Source: Dasypus novemcinctus (lineage: Eukaryota; Chordata; Mammalia; Cingulata; Dasypodidae). From it: a stretch of 64,000 bases of DNA. The notes beneath the pieces are model-generated. The model saw nothing but the letters and a program-made list of their open reading frames with translations, was not told the DNA's origin and did not search any database. Positions 1-13,109 of this stretch are shown here, piece by piece. Within the stretch, counting starts at the first letter, position 1; each line of letters starts with the position of its first letter. The stretch lies in assembly GCF_030445035.2 (NCBI RefSeq), contig NC_080690.1, positions 35,118,796 through 35,182,795 on the forward strand. Reading direction: 5' to 3'. A program made the position numbers and the translations under genes.

Positions 1-461
1 TCTCTCCTGCAATTTCTCTTACAATCGTTAGCTTCATTCTGAGTTTGGCTCCTCATCTGAGGATCTTGGTAAGAATGAGCTGCTTTACCTGATGTTTTAT
101 GGATTTGGGATTGATCCTTAGTGGAATTCTTTTCAACATCAAAAAAAGGCCTTGGAGGACTACCAGATTTCTTCAGTAAATCTGGAGGAGGACTGGCCTA
201 CTGGATGGTATAATAATAATCTTATTACTCACAGGAAATAAAATCAGAATGTAAAATATATACAGGGAATGGAATTTAATTCTTTGCTGAAAACTATCCC
301 CCTGCCCTGCATTCAGCATCTAAGATGAAGCAGACTTCCTCCCAGAGAAGCGGCCTGTGTGTTACCTAAACGTGAGTCCACCAGCCCTCATCCAGGGGTA
401 TCACTTGGCTTGAACTGGGTGTCCAGCCTGGCTCAATAAGATATGTGGGTAGGTGGGAAGG

Positions 462-972
462 TGTATTAGTCAGCCAAAGGGGTACTGATGCAAAAATACC
501 AGAAGTCTATTGGCTTTTATAAACGGTATTTATTTGGGGTAGGAGCTTACAAATACCAGGCCATAAAGCACAGGTTACTTCCCTCACCAAAGTCTATTTC
601 CATATGTTGGAGCAAGATGGCAGCCAACATCTGCCAGGGTTCAGGCTTCCTGGGTTCCTCTCTTCCCAGGTCTTGCGTCTCTCCAGGCTCAGGATTCCTC
701 TCTTCCTGGGGCTTGCTTCTCTTTCCTCTGTGTGCTTGCCTCCCGGGATCCAGCTTAAGACTTCAGCATTACTCCAACATCAAAACTTCAACATTAAAAA
801 TCTCTCCTACTCTGTCCTTTGCCACGTTTTTTATCTGTGAGTCCCCACCCACTAAGAGGCAGGGACTCAATGCCCTACTGGCCCAAGAGATTTACTTGAT
901 TGGATTATTGAATCCAATATAACCTAATATGCCCAGAGGAAAAGACCAGTTTACAAACATAATCCAATATCT
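462..972 (-). mobile_element. ERVL-MaLR-like LTR copy (minus strand)
   Basis: Starts TGTATTAGTCAG on the plus strand (reverse complement ends CTAATACA, as MaLR LTRs do) and ends near CCAATATCTA at 972. Its first ~145 bases recur at 2558-2703 in the same orientation. Together with the intervening ~1.6 kb this has the shape of a MaLR/ERVL retroelement, and it would be the 3' LTR. Reading frames here are repeat-derived and not host genes. The family is assigned by resemblance only. Confidence 0.6.
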
Positions 973-2557
973 ATTTTTGGAATTCATCGATAATATCAAA
1001 CTGCTACACTCCATATTCTGAATTCCAAAAAGACATTACAATATTAAAAGAAAACATTAAATCAGTAGCAATGCAAGTACTAAATCATATCACAATCAAT
1101 TTAAAGAAATACAGTTTGTCTTGGGGCAAAGTCCCATCTGCTGTAGATCTCTGAAACTTACAGAACCATTTATCTGCTTCCATTACACAAATGGACAGAC
1201 AAAGGCTAAACATTTTCATAACAATAAGGAGAAATTGGGAGGGAAACATGAGTCATGGGTCCTTTACATTTCCATAAACCTGCAGGACATGCTTCATTAG
1301 ATGTCAAAGTCTGAGAGTCATTCTTAAGATGATGGTTTCTTCTCCTTGGTGAAACCCACCCTTCCCACATGCTTGCCCAATGGCCATTTTCTTGGGTATA
1401 CTCTCATCAAGCATCTGGGTGTCGACCAAGTGCCAGGCCTCACCATCCAAGAGTGTTGGGCTGATTTCCACACTTTACCCAATCTTTGGGTTAGAGACTT
1501 AACCCCCCTAGCACAGTGAGGTGAGGGCAACATACTCCTTAACCTTTGGCATACAGGCTCAACCCTCTCAGAGCAACAAGTGAGCACCTGGTCTTCCCTA
1601 ATCCATGGCAGACAGGCCACCCCTCTCAGACCCAAGGGGTGCTAAACTTAACCACCCAAATCCTTGAGGAATGTGCTCCACCCTCTCTGTATTCTGGGGC
1701 AGCAAAACTCTCCCAGAACATTGGGCAAGAACATCCACCCTCTTTAACTGCTGGGGCAAACTCATCCTCTCTGTACACATGGGTGGGTTTCCTCTCTTGG
1801 CCCAAGGTGAAGTCTTAATTTCAGTTCTCAGTTTCCATGGTGTTTCTCTTGAAGTCATTTCCCCTTCAATCTCTCCTTTCCATGTCCCTTTTATTACAGG
1901 ATGACAATAGTTTTGTTCATATAGCTCTCTCAGAAGTCTGTTGGTTTAGTACGCAGGAAGCAGGGGTCCAAGTTGTCAGATAGTAAGATATTTACAAGTC
2001 TTTCCAACATAACTGCATCTTCAATCCTGATTTACAAATTCCAAATTTAGTTAAGTCCTCCAATGGGGCACTTTCATCTGGGAGCTTGATTTCCAGAGAC
2101 TTAGAATTTCCAGAATACGTTTTTTTTCTTTGTGCCCCAAAGTTCAATCCTCAGCTTATCTCTTTTGTCTAGCAATTTGCTATAAGCTGCAAGGAGAAAC
2201 CAAGCTGCATTTTCCAAGTTTACTTTGGAAAGTTCTTCAGCTAAATGCCCAGACTCATCATTTTCAAATTCTGCCTTCCATAAAACACCGGGAGTTAATC
2301 TTGCTAAGTTCTCTGCAACTTTAAAACATGGATCGCCTTTCCTCCAGTTTCCAATAATAGTTTCATTATTTATTTCTCAGGCATCATAAAAAGTCTCTTT
2401 CGCATCCACATTACTAACAACAGTCTCTTCAAAGCAATATAGGCCTTTTCCATCAAGCCCTTCACAATTTCTCCAAAAAATACCCTTACTCATTTATAAG
2501 ACCATTCCAGCATTTTGGTATTTGCAAAAGCACTACCCCACTCCTGGTGCCAACTAC
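973..2557 (-). mobile_element. Internal part of the MaLR-like element, no intact genes
   Basis: About 1.6 kb lie between the two LTR copies, the usual size of MaLR internal regions. At the right end, next to the LTR, the plus strand reads CTCCTGGTGCCAA. Its complement resembles the tRNA-Leu primer-binding site used by ERVL/MaLR elements. No gag or pol reading frame survives. Confidence 0.5.
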
Positions 2558-2703
2558 TGTATTAGTCAGCCAAAGGGGTGCTGAAGCAAAGTACAAGAAG
2601 TCTGTTGGCTTTTATAAAGGGGTAGGAGTTTACAGATACCAGGCCATAAAGCAGAGGTTACTTCCCTCACCAAGGTCTATTTTCACATGTTGGAGCAAGA
2701 TGG
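2558..2703 (-). mobile_element. Truncated second LTR of the MaLR-like element
   Basis: Direct repeat of 462-612: the same TGTATTAGTCAGCCAAAGG start, GGCTTTTATAAA, and CCAGGCCATAAAGCA through TTGGAGCAAGATGG. Similarity stops at about 2703, so this 5' LTR (in element orientation) is truncated. I see nothing recognisable from 2704 to about 3940 apart from AT-rich sequence. Confidence 0.6.
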
Positions 2704-3939
2704 TCCCTGGTTTAGGTGGTTGTGGCGGGGATGGATCAGCAACACTTGGACCACTTTATGATTATAGGAAGAGGGGTCAAGCCAGATGCAAGCAAGCTGG
2801 AAATTCAACTTCCTCTGTAGATGCAGAAGGCTAATTTCTACATTGATACTTGGTGAAACTAATAACTAGAAAGCACCACTGAACTCATTTTTAAAAATAT
2901 GTCATACTAAGTGACATTATCCACATCTTTTGCAACTGCTTGCAGTCCCAGTATCCTTGAATGTAGGTCAAATTTTGGCAAAAGTCTTGCTGAGGGGTGG
3001 GGACACATTTCCAGCCAGCCAGACACAGGGCCCTCTTCCCTTCTTGTTCCTGTCCACAGGCAATCAGATGTTTTACCTATTTAAAGTTGAAATATAAATG
3101 TAATTTGGCATGCTATTCTGTTCATTTAATTTTGGGTTTTTCAGTCAGGGTGTAAGTAGAAGTTTCACTTGTGGGGGTTTCCCAAGATTCAAATGCCCAA
3201 ACCGCTTCCCAGTCCAACTGAAGCAGAATCTTCTTGGACAAGACCTGGAAATTTATATTTCCAGTTTTCTGGTATTCTGATGCACTCCCCTGATTAAGAG
3301 TCACTGGGTCTTAATAGTAATATGCTACACATATTTCTCAGATTGCTTCTATATCTGCCTGATATGAATGTGCCATATCCTCCTTAACCACTATACTGAT
3401 CCTGGACATTTCAGGGTCTAACTGGAGGAGCAACTTTGGGAATGAGGATATGGACTGTGTCAAAAACTATACACTTTCTTAATAACTTCTGTTCTACAGA
3501 TGCACTTTCCTGAAGGCTCATATCACTTTACTTTCTCATTAGCAACATGAGTATAGATCATATTTCATGATCACATCTGCTTTTCCATTATTGTAAAAAC
3601 ATAAAATATTTAATAACTTTCTTATTGTAAATAAAACATTTAATTTTTTCACAGAAAACTTATATATTTCAAACAATCTTCCACCTGATTCATCAAACCC
3701 AAACAAAACTGTTAACTGACAAACCAAATCAGTCTTTTCTGTGAATTTCTTCATGTCCAGCAGAGGGCAGCATTACAATAGGAAAAAAAGGTTCCCTCCA
3801 CTGGGAGAAGTTTCTGGAGTGGTAACGATGTGATACCTACAAGAACCTGAAAGGGAAAGAAAACCACACAAAATCATTTACAAACCAGTGCATATACTCT
3901 TTTTCCGTTTTTTGAAAATGAAATTTTTTATTGCCTTTT

Positions 3940-5560
3940 TTTTTTAAGATACATAGTTCACACAAAGTGTTAAATTAAAAAATAGAAGAGGTTTCCCTAT
4001 ACCCCACTCCCCACCTCACCCCCACTCCTTCCCCATCAACAACCTCTTTCATCAGTGTGGCACATTCATTACATTTGATGAATGCATTTGGAGCCCTGCT
4101 ACACTGCATGGGTTATAGTTTACATTGTAGTTTATACTCTCCCCCAATCCATTCAGTGAGTTATGGCAGGATATATAATATCCTGCATCTGTCCCTATAA
4201 TATCATTCCGGAAAACTCCAAGTGCCAAAAATGCCCCATATCATACCTCTTCTTCCCTCTCCCTGCCCTCAGCAACTCCCGTGGCTACTGTCTGCACAAG
4301 GGTGATACAATTTCTTCCATTGGTAGAGTCACAATAGTTCTATATAGTAGAATGCCATTAAATCCACTCTAATCCATATCATATTCCTCCATCTTGTGGA
4401 CCCTGGGATGGCGATGTCCACTCCACCTCTAAATTGAGAGGGGGCTTAGATCCCACATGGCTAATGGATGGGATTCTCCTGCTTTAAGTTGTAGACTCTC
4501 TCGGTTCCCTGGTGTGGTGATTGACCATTCTCACCTCCCTGTTAGCCTACCTGGATAAGTCCAATGATTCAGAGAGTAGGTGTTGCAACTCTGCTGAGGC
4601 TCAGGGCACAGCTGGCACATGGACAGTCCAGAAAGTCAAATCTCCTGGGCAAACACCAACTCCAGTGCCATCCACAGCTTCAGTAAAAGTGATCGAGGAG
4701 GCAGGTGTAGAGAGGACACATCTGAGTCCAATTCCATCACACTCAGGAGCCCAAATTCCAAAGTAGGGTCCACGGGCAAGGCACTGAACTCCAGAGCCAT
4801 CTGCCATGACTGTAGGACCTATGTGTCTCTGTAGTCCTTGGGAGATCCACTAACGGGAGTTGTATCTACTTTGGCTATCGCTGAGATCCTGATGAGATGT
4901 GCATAAGCACAACCCCTCTGATGACCTCCTGACTGATTTTGAAGTCTCTTAGCCATATAAACTCATTTGTCTTTAACATTTCCCTTTTTTATTCAGGATC
5001 TTTTTCTAGTTGCATCACCACCTGGTGATGGTAGTAATCCCTCAGCAGCAGGGAGGCTCATCCCCAGGAATCACGTCCCACGTTGGGGGGAAGGTAATAC
5101 ATTCACATGCTGAGTTTGGCTTAGAGAGTGGCCACATTTGAGCAACATGGAGATTCTCAGGAGGTAACTCTTAGGCACTCTGCAGCTCTAGGCCTAGTTG
5201 AAATTTCAAGTACACAGGCTCATAAGCATAGTCATCAGTATCAAGGGCTCATCATTAGACCATCCTTCATTGGTCTTTGCCCTTGCATTTGGGGGATTTT
5301 GCTGTTCCATTGGGGAATGCAACAGAGCTCCCCTGGATGGAAACTCAGCACTCCCTCAGTTGTCGTGTGTAACCCCACCTATTCTGACAATACCCAATGA
5401 ATATCCGAACATATTTATCTACCCTATATGCATGCCCTGGAGAACTCCTACCCATGCATCCCCCATCCATGACACCCCACAGCAGTGCTCCTTCCCTGCC
5501 ATGGTTGAACCCCTCTGTGATCCAAAACTTCTTATAAAATGAAGACTAATATATTGCCAA
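3940..5560 (-). mobile_element. LINE-like repeat, probably L1 3' part of xenarthran type
   Basis: Begins with an oligo-T run (complement of a poly-A tail) and runs on as a single block without an intact frame. I recognise the segment (for example CCACTCCACCTCTAAATTGA near 4418) as a sequence that recurs in armadillo DNA. The orientation is inferred from the T-run. The exact family is uncertain. Confidence 0.45.
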
Positions 5561-6780
5561 ATTCAATTAACAGGAAAATGAAACAGTAATGACAGGTTTA
5601 AAGTTTAGAAATAGAATACATAATAATTTAGAAAAACTAAAATGAAGTAAAAAGTAAATTGGGGTATTAAAAAATAAAAAATATAAAAAAAAATTTTTGC
5701 CGTTTTGCCTTTACTCTGCTTGCAACATTCAAAAAAAGGGAAAGGTACAGTTCATTATCTGAAAACTCTGACTAAAGAAAATTCTGACTAAGCTCATAGG
5801 TGGTTCCGAGGTTGGCAGTTTTTGTTTTGTTTTGTTTATCTTGTTTTTGTAGCTTCCATCATGTCCCTATGAGTTTGCCTCAGACAAGCATAACCAGTCC
5901 CTTTCCCCAGGACTTACTGTCCGCTCACCTCGTCCTTTGTACTTTGGTCCATTTTACTCAACCCTAAAAGTCACTTCTCCTCCCTCAGTCTCTTGGCCCA
6001 CTTAGGTCAGGTTTCCCTCTGAGCAGGTGAGGGAGACGGTGCCACCCAGGTAACACTTCCACAAGACGAGCGGCACTTCCCACACCTGCAACATCTCATT
6101 TGGTCTTAGCTCTGCTCAAAGCTCGTGTGGGGTGTGTCCCATTTTGTGTCCTAGGAAAGGAGGGGCCAGGAAGAGAAAAACCCACCTCAACACATGATTA
6201 TGCAAAAATACAAGAAAATTCAGTGGCAACAAACTCCCTGTGCTCCATGGATGGGTTGGAGTTCAAGTTGGGCCTTAAAGGATGGGTGGGAAGGGGAAGG
6301 ACAGGTAAGTGTGGTGGAAGCATGGGCACTGGGGGCAAGGAGCCAGCCCAGCAGGGCAGCAGGGCCTACACTGGCAAAAGGAAAATAAAAGAGGAATAGT
6401 TTTTGTACCTCAACCTGTAGGAAACAGATACCTTGTGTTATAGGGAGATGATGGCATAAAAGGTGACTTAAACCTCCATCTATCTATCACCTCTTTCTCT
6501 CTTTTTATCTATCATCTATCTTCTATACTCTATCATCTATCTGTCTGAGCCCCTTTATGTAACTGCACTCAAAGTCATATTTACCTCCTGGATTTTTCAT
6601 ATATGAGAGCTAATGTATGATTTAAAATAGCTTGAGTTGGATTTCTGTTAGCACATAAAATAGAGTACTGATTAAGGTGATTACCAAAATGAATAACTTA
6701 TTATTATTATTTAAATAAATTGTTATAATAATCATACAGAGACATATATACATATAAACAAAACACACACACACATATAT
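5561..6780. other. Intergenic, AT-rich, no gene seen
   Basis: Contains A-rich sequence at 5575-5700, a unique-looking stretch at 5880-6400, and a degenerate CTAT/ATCT repeat at about 6475-6545. The short frames at 6100-6399 lack splice sites or recognisable domains. I support no feature beyond the simple repeat. Confidence 0.5.
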
Positions 6781-6784
6781 ATAA

Positions 6785-7440
6785 TTTACATTTCAATGAA
6801 TTTTCTCTAACTGCACACGTTTTTTTTTACCCAGATCAAGATGCAGAATATTGCCAGCATCCCAGAAAACATCTTGAGCTCAATTCCAGACCTTACACCT
6901 TCTCTCGACCCCATCCACCCACAGTAGCAACTACTACCCTGATTTCCTACAGTAGATAATAGCTTTAATGGGTTTTGTACTTTATCTAAAGAGAATCATA
7001 TACTCTTCCATCTAGCTTCTTTCTTTCAACATTATGTTTGTGAGATTCAACTACGGTTTGTACGTGATTGTAAATTATCACTGCTGTATAGACATTTTTT
7101 ACATGAATATAACATAATTTATCCATTATGTTTTTGTTGGGTATTTAGGTAGTTTCCAGCTTGAGGATATTACAAACCGTGTTACCATGAATATCCTAGA
7201 ACATGTGTTTTAGGTGAGTACATGTGTGCATTTCTGTTGGATACATATCTAGGAATGGCTTTGCTGGATCATAGGGTTTTGTATATGTCTAATTTAGTAG
7301 ACACTCCAAAAAGTTTTCCAAGGTGGTTGTATCAATTTGCCCTTATACCAGCAGTCTAAGACACTAAGAGATTTCCATATTATTGTCAATACTTGGTATT
7401 TTCTCAAGGACTGGTTCACTCTTTTATTCTTATTCATTAT
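6785..7440 (-). mobile_element. Old L1 (L1M) 3' fragment, minus orientation
   Basis: The plus strand reads like the complement of an L1M tail: TTGGATACATATCTAGGAAT, then TTTGCTGGATCATA and a TTTTCCAAGGTGGTTGTA motif. The frame is decayed. Confidence 0.6.
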
Positions 7441-9020
7441 TATTTATTTCCTTGCTTAGCTTTACTATATGCAACAAATGATTTACAAAAGTGCATTCCT
7501 GAAAAGAAATTACACAATGGGAAGAGTGAACCATTGATGGTCAGCCAGTAAAATAAGGGCGGGGTGACCTTGGTCACTAGTTAGTGACAAGACATTGGCT
7601 TCTTCGAGTCGTAGCTACTTTAGCCATGGACTTGAGCATCAGGGAAGTGCATCCCCTTGACGTTCAGCTCTCTGGACAGAAATCACCTTGTGTCCACACC
7701 TGCCGAGGCCCTTGATGCTCTGTTGTAATGAGCTGTTCAGACTCCCTGGGCCCATCCAGTCCTAGGACTGACGGAGGCAGAGCGGCTGTGGGAAACCTCC
7801 ACCTGGGGGTGGATCCCAGGGAGGAGAGTTGCCCTCCCCGTGGGTGTAAGTGGGGATACCCGCAACCTCACTGCCACAGGCATCTGGCACCTCTAAACCC
7901 AGAGCACCTCCTCCCGCTCCATTTTGAATCTGTGTGCGGGGGGGCACCTTGTTCCTATGTGCTAATTTCCACTTCCTCTATTTTGGCAGTCGTCACTGCT
8001 CTTTTTATCCTTCCACCTTCCAAAATGCTGTTGTCTCTGCTCCCATTCTGTTTGTCCATGTGGGATTTTACCTTTAAAAACTTTATTTTACCATCCTTTT
8101 AAAAGAATTTGGGGAGAGAGTGGGGGAAAAATGTGTGTCTAATCACCCTTCTTTAAAAGGAAGCTATTAACTGCTTTTTAATGAACATTTAAAAACAACA
8201 TCAGATATTTTCGACAGCTGCATAGCATCCTTTAGCATGAATACTTAATTATGTAACTATTTACTAGTGTTGGTTATTTACGTTATTTCATATGTTTTAC
8301 TGTAGTCAATATCACTGGTATGCATATCTCTTGGGCCCGTTCTGGGTTATTCCTAGTTTGAAATAGCTGAGGCAAAGGTGGAGAAGCTTTCTTTAAGCAT
8401 TTGGATAGATTTTGTCAATTTATACCTGGAAAACTTGTTCTAGTTTATTTACCACTTCCACAGTTAAAGTTCCTATTCCTCCACATTCTTGTGAATACTT
8501 GGCACAACCACTAAAAGAGTGGTAAAAGGCCTTGACAATTTGGTAGGTGCACATTGGGTACACTGGTTTTTCTTTGCATGTCTTGGTAGTTAAAATGACA
8601 GTTGTGTGTGTGTGCAGCTTGGCGGGGACCTGGAAGACAGATATGTGGACTGACACCTACTTCTCCCCACCCCGACCTGTGTCACCCACCTCTGATGTGC
8701 TCCTGGCCTGCGTCCATAGAAGGACAAGCAGGTTCAGATTAGATATTGACCTTGGCAGTCTTGAAGGGCTCCCACTGCCCCACAGCTGCCAAGCAGTCCT
8801 CAAGGCATTCTAGAGCCTTCACACCACCAGTGATGTCAACTGAGCATGGAGGGCCAGTGTCAACAGACCCTGTGATTAGAGAAAAGCTTTGTGCATTTTA
8901 GCTCAGGGGAAGCTTATGCCATTTATGCTTGTCAAGGCCCAGGGGAGCCAAAAGGCCAAGCTGTCACAGGGAGAGGGATTAACCAGTTTTGGAAAGGAGT
9001 ACTCTCCTTCTATGCTCCCA
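7441..9020. other. Intergenic, no gene seen
   Basis: Mixed sequence. A possible LINE-derived piece lies at about 8180-8560 (phrases such as ATTCTTGTGAATACTTGGCA). The open frame at 7728-8102 shows no known domain and no splice context. No feature is supported. Confidence 0.4.
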
Positions 9021-9039
9021 GGGAGTCATCAAGATGTTT

Positions 9040-9260
9040 CTTAACAGTTATTCTCTTGGTCCATCTAACTGGTTTGCCTGCTTCTGCCAGATTCTACTTT
9101 TGGAAATGCCTGTTTTGTCATGTCCCAGGTTTAAAGCCTTTCAATGGCTCCCCATTGTCTGGGGAAGAATTCTGCTTTCCTTAGCTTGACTTTTACACCT
9201 TCTGTCCTCTATTCACCCTTCCAGCTCAACTGGTCTCCTCAAGAAGCCCTCAAACCCCCT
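9040..9260 (+). mobile_element. L2 LINE fragment
   Basis: Resembles the L2 3' region: TTTCAATGGCTCCCCATTGT, followed by the C-rich ACCTTCTGTCCTCTATTCA text. It is short and diverged. Confidence 0.5.
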
Positions 9261-10093
9261 CTGCACCACTGCTAATATCTTCTCCCTCCACACTCCCACC
9301 CCAAATCCTGCTCAGTTTTTAATGCCCAATATAGTCAAGCGACGTCACAATTTGTAACTGGGCATTAACCCATACAACTACTGAAAGTTCTCATGGTAAG
9401 AAAACACACAAAACACTTTTGTAATTTTGAGGCCACTGTATTTACCCAGATGAATTAAATAAAAATTAATAATTGGATTTGCTGAAATCTTACCAGATTA
9501 TAATTCAATCTTAGCTTTCCTGGGTCTAAATTTTTATGTGTCCATTTTTTCCTTTTTTATTCTTAAAAGGCTAAAGGAATCCTTTCTAAAATAGCCCTAG
9601 CAAGCATGGGCTGGTCTTAAAAATCAAGCTGTTGAGATTTGTATCAAGGAACTATAAAAACTCAGAAATACAAGCATGGTATGTTTACTCCTGCAGTTAT
9701 ACAAGATTATTTTAAATGGTGTGCAATCTTTAAAGCATTTATAACGGTTCTGTATTTATTTTGCTGTGTATTGGGGAAAAAAATCCCTAATATTATATCC
9801 ACAACTTAATGCATATTTTTGGCAGCAGAAATTTCTAGCTGTTCATTAAAATCGGACCTATATTTTTGACACACAACCAGACCACATTTCCTAGGCTTCC
9901 TGGAAATTAGACCTTGGCCTTGCAACTATATCCTCTCCAAAGGAACGTGGTAGGAAGTGAAGAGGACGACACCCAGACCTATTCCACAGCAGTTTCCTAT
10001 GTTTACTCTTCCAGGTCCTTCCCCTTCCAGCTGAGTGGACTCTATGCCAATGGCAACTTTAGAAACCATGACGTAGAAATGGCAATAGCCTAA

Positions 10094-10316
10094 ATCAGGA
10101 ACCAGCAAACTATGGCCCACAGGCCAAGTCTGGTCTGCCGCCTGTGTTTTAAAAATAAAATGTTATCGGAAAACGGCCATGCCCATTTGCTTACATATTA
10201 TCTATGGCTGCTTTCTTGCTCCAACGGCAGAGTTGAGTCGTTGCCACAGAGACAGTGTGGCTCACAAGCCTAAAGTATTTACTATCTGGCCCTTGACAGA
10301 AAAGCTGGCTGACCCC
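10094..10316 (+). mobile_element. hAT-type DNA transposon remnant (GGTCGGCAAACT family)
   Basis: Runs from AACCAGCAAACTATGGCCCA to AAGCTGGCTGACCCC, with ATTTGCTTACATATTATCTA and GGCAGAGTTGAGTCGTTGCC inside. The ends are inverted versions of a CAGGGGTCNGCAAACT-like terminus. At least two more copies occur, at 32006 and 54135. Confidence 0.55.
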
Positions 10317-12030
10317 GAGCTAGATCCCTGATCGACGCAGGGAAGGCAGCCACCCCGCTGCCTGGCACGACACCCCAGTTCCCTGCCTAAGCAGGAAACA
10401 AGCCACTGCAATGCTGGGCCTATTTGCTACTACAGTTTGCCCTGCTCTCACTTAATACATTCTTACTGGCCAGGAAGTTAAAGTAGGCAGTCCCAGAGTG
10501 AGTGCCTGATGCAGATGGCCTGAATTCCGGGGGTCCGTGCCATCCAGAATGACCACTTACACCATGGGGAGTGCAGCTCTCCCCTCGGGGACCCACACCA
10601 GGTCAAAGGCTAGGTACCTTAGCCGCGTTACCTCCCTGGGATGGACCCAGGGAGTCCGAACACCTCATTACCGCAGAGCATCAAGGGCCTCGGCAGGTGC
10701 GGACACAAGGTGGTTTCTGTCCAGGGATCTGAATGTCAACGGGAACAGTTCCCTGATGCTCAAGGACACAGCTGAAGTGGCTGTGAATGTCTTGCCACCT
10801 AGTGTGTGGTCACGATGATGGATGAGGTGGTCCTGCCCTGAGTTTACAATGTTATCCACTTTTCCTACTGAGTGACTTATTATTGGGTATAAACTTGTCA
10901 TTCATTAGATATGTTATTACATGTTTACTTTTTACCTTTTTTATTCACTTCAATTTTAAAAATTACAGTGACACACTTTCCATGCTTACCTTTTAATTAA
11001 TGGCACCTTGTATATGTCTCCCATTTATGAAAACAATGTATAATCTCCTTTTTGAGTGAGTGTGTTAAAGCAAAAAGAGTTTCTTCATTTAAAGAAAATG
11101 GCTAATAATAGTACAGATGATATGCTGATATGGCAGAACATAAGTGAGTTTCCAGAAACACCGAATGTGTAGACTGCATTGGAAAATGTCATAGAATTCT
11201 AGATTCACAGTGTCAGGTCAAGAGGGTCAGTGCATCCAGAAATCATCTCACCCAAAGCCAACCCCTGCTTCTCCTTCCCCTTCCAGGAAGGCAGGTCAAA
11301 TGGTATCCAGTGTGTTCCCAGACCTCTGGTGTCCCAGTGCAGTGTTCTCCACCATGAAAGCAGCACCTGATTAATTCCGTGAGGAAGAGGCAAAGCCAAG
11401 CAAAGAGCCATTTGTACATGGCTTGCATTTGTCCGATGCCTCTTCTTTATGAACTGTCCACATATCTGTTGAGCAAATTGATGGGAATGGAGAGGCTTTG
11501 GGGGGATTAATTTGGAGCCCCTAGAGGTGTCTTTTCTCTCAAGTACTTCCCAACCATTCAGGAGGCTTATAAGTCCAATTCCTAGGAGTTTACTCTCCAG
11601 TTCATATGGGAAACCTTAGCAGTTTCCCAAGAGAAAAACAACCATCCCAATCAACTGCCACTTAAACAAGAAGAGCTGTATGGCTTCCAGCTAAAGTGAC
11701 ACAGAGAAATGATCACATTAAGCAAAAAATGAAGGCAGGCTTATGGTTTCCACCCCCACCTGTCACTTCTGCAGAGTCATCATGAGTCAGGAATGAACTT
11801 CAGAGGCTGCAACCAGGCAGCAGGGGAGGTCATGGCCTGGGTTTGCAGTACTGGCTGGTGTCACAAGCAGGCATGTGACTGAATAATCCGATTGAGGCAG
11901 TCATTCACCACTGTCTTTCTTCCTTGTATGTTTTGCAAAGGCTGCACTATGCAATAGTAGTAGGCTGAGATCCGGGGTGATTACCTTGGTTGCAAAGGCC
12001 AGCTGCTGGGGCTAAAGATCATGCCTTAAC
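10317..12030. other. Intergenic, no gene seen
   Basis: Unique-looking and diverged repeat sequence. I see no exon, promoter or structural feature that I can support. Confidence 0.4.
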
Positions 12031-12034
12031 AGGA

Positions 12035-12048
12035 GTGTGTGTGTGTGT

Positions 12049-12090
<42 letters not shown>

Positions 12091-12146
12091 GAGAGAGAGA
12101 GATAGAGAGAAGGAGGGAGAGAGGAATAAGAGAGAGGGAGGGAGAA
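12035..12146 (+). repeat. Compound (GT)n-(GA)n microsatellite
   Basis: About 50 bases of GT repeats with one TAT interruption lead directly into GA-rich repeats (AGAGAGAGA, then GGAGGGAGAG). The strand is purine-rich in its second half. It is likely to vary in length. Confidence 0.9.
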
Positions 12147-13109
12147 AAGCATGCTAAGTGAACAGAAACTTTCTTGTAGTATACTTGGACAGCCCAGATT
12201 GGCGCATGTGCTCAGAGGTTGGAGCGCTCTTCAGTAGGGTGCTCTTTATGACCTGCCTTTCCCTCCCAATAGAAGTCCTCCTTAAGGAGCCCCAGCCAAG
12301 GCCAGCCTTTGTCGCGGCAATCCTCTCTGGGGGCGGATCTCCCACTGACAAGAAACCCTCCTCCCCACCACAGGGCTCTCCCTCCCCAGTCTGCCTTCGT
12401 GGCTAGAATGAGTGCCGATGAGTGTCCCTTTCCAGACAGTCGTTGGTCTGGGGCTGCCATATGCTTCCTGATGTCAATATTGGTCTGATCTGGCCAAGGG
12501 CGGTCTTGCCAAATGATGCTGGGAAAGCATAACACATCTCGCAGGTACCTGCCTGCCCCTGGCCTCCAAGCCAGGAGTTTTTCTTCTCAGCCCCTCACAC
12601 TCTCCTCTCCCTGGCCTATGGGACTGGCAATGTAGTTATATACAAAATCAAGGGTTTTACCTTGTAGGCACCTTCCTCCTGCATTAAAGCAAGAGAAGCC
12701 GTTGCCACCTCCCAGATAGGGGCAGTCAGAGGCCTCGGCTTCTGATCCTGACGCTGCTCCTGAGTAGCTGTGAGACTTTAGGCAAGCCCCTCCCTGCATA
12801 AACGGGAGGGCCTGCTAGGAATACGCAGTCCTTTGAGGAGTGAAGGATCCTTTGTTTGTTTGGGGTTCCCCAGAAGCAGACCTGAGTCAAGGACTTAAGT
12901 GCAAGTAGCTTATTTGGGAGGGGCAGGGACCAGTAATGGGGAGGGGGAACATGAGGGAGGGCAGGGAGGGCGGCCAGGAAGGGACCCAGTGTCAAGCCAG
13001 TTATCACTGCCCGCGACTGGGGCTTCATCCCGTGGGGAGGCTGTGGGAAAGAACGCGTGTTTCAGAGTCAATTCCATGGAAGGGAGAGGGAACTGGAGTA
13101 GTTAGGCAC

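Noticed and set aside
488-922. 144-codon open frame at the left end
   Set aside because: It lies inside the MaLR-like LTR, shares its start with the second LTR copy, and shows no viral or host protein similarity.
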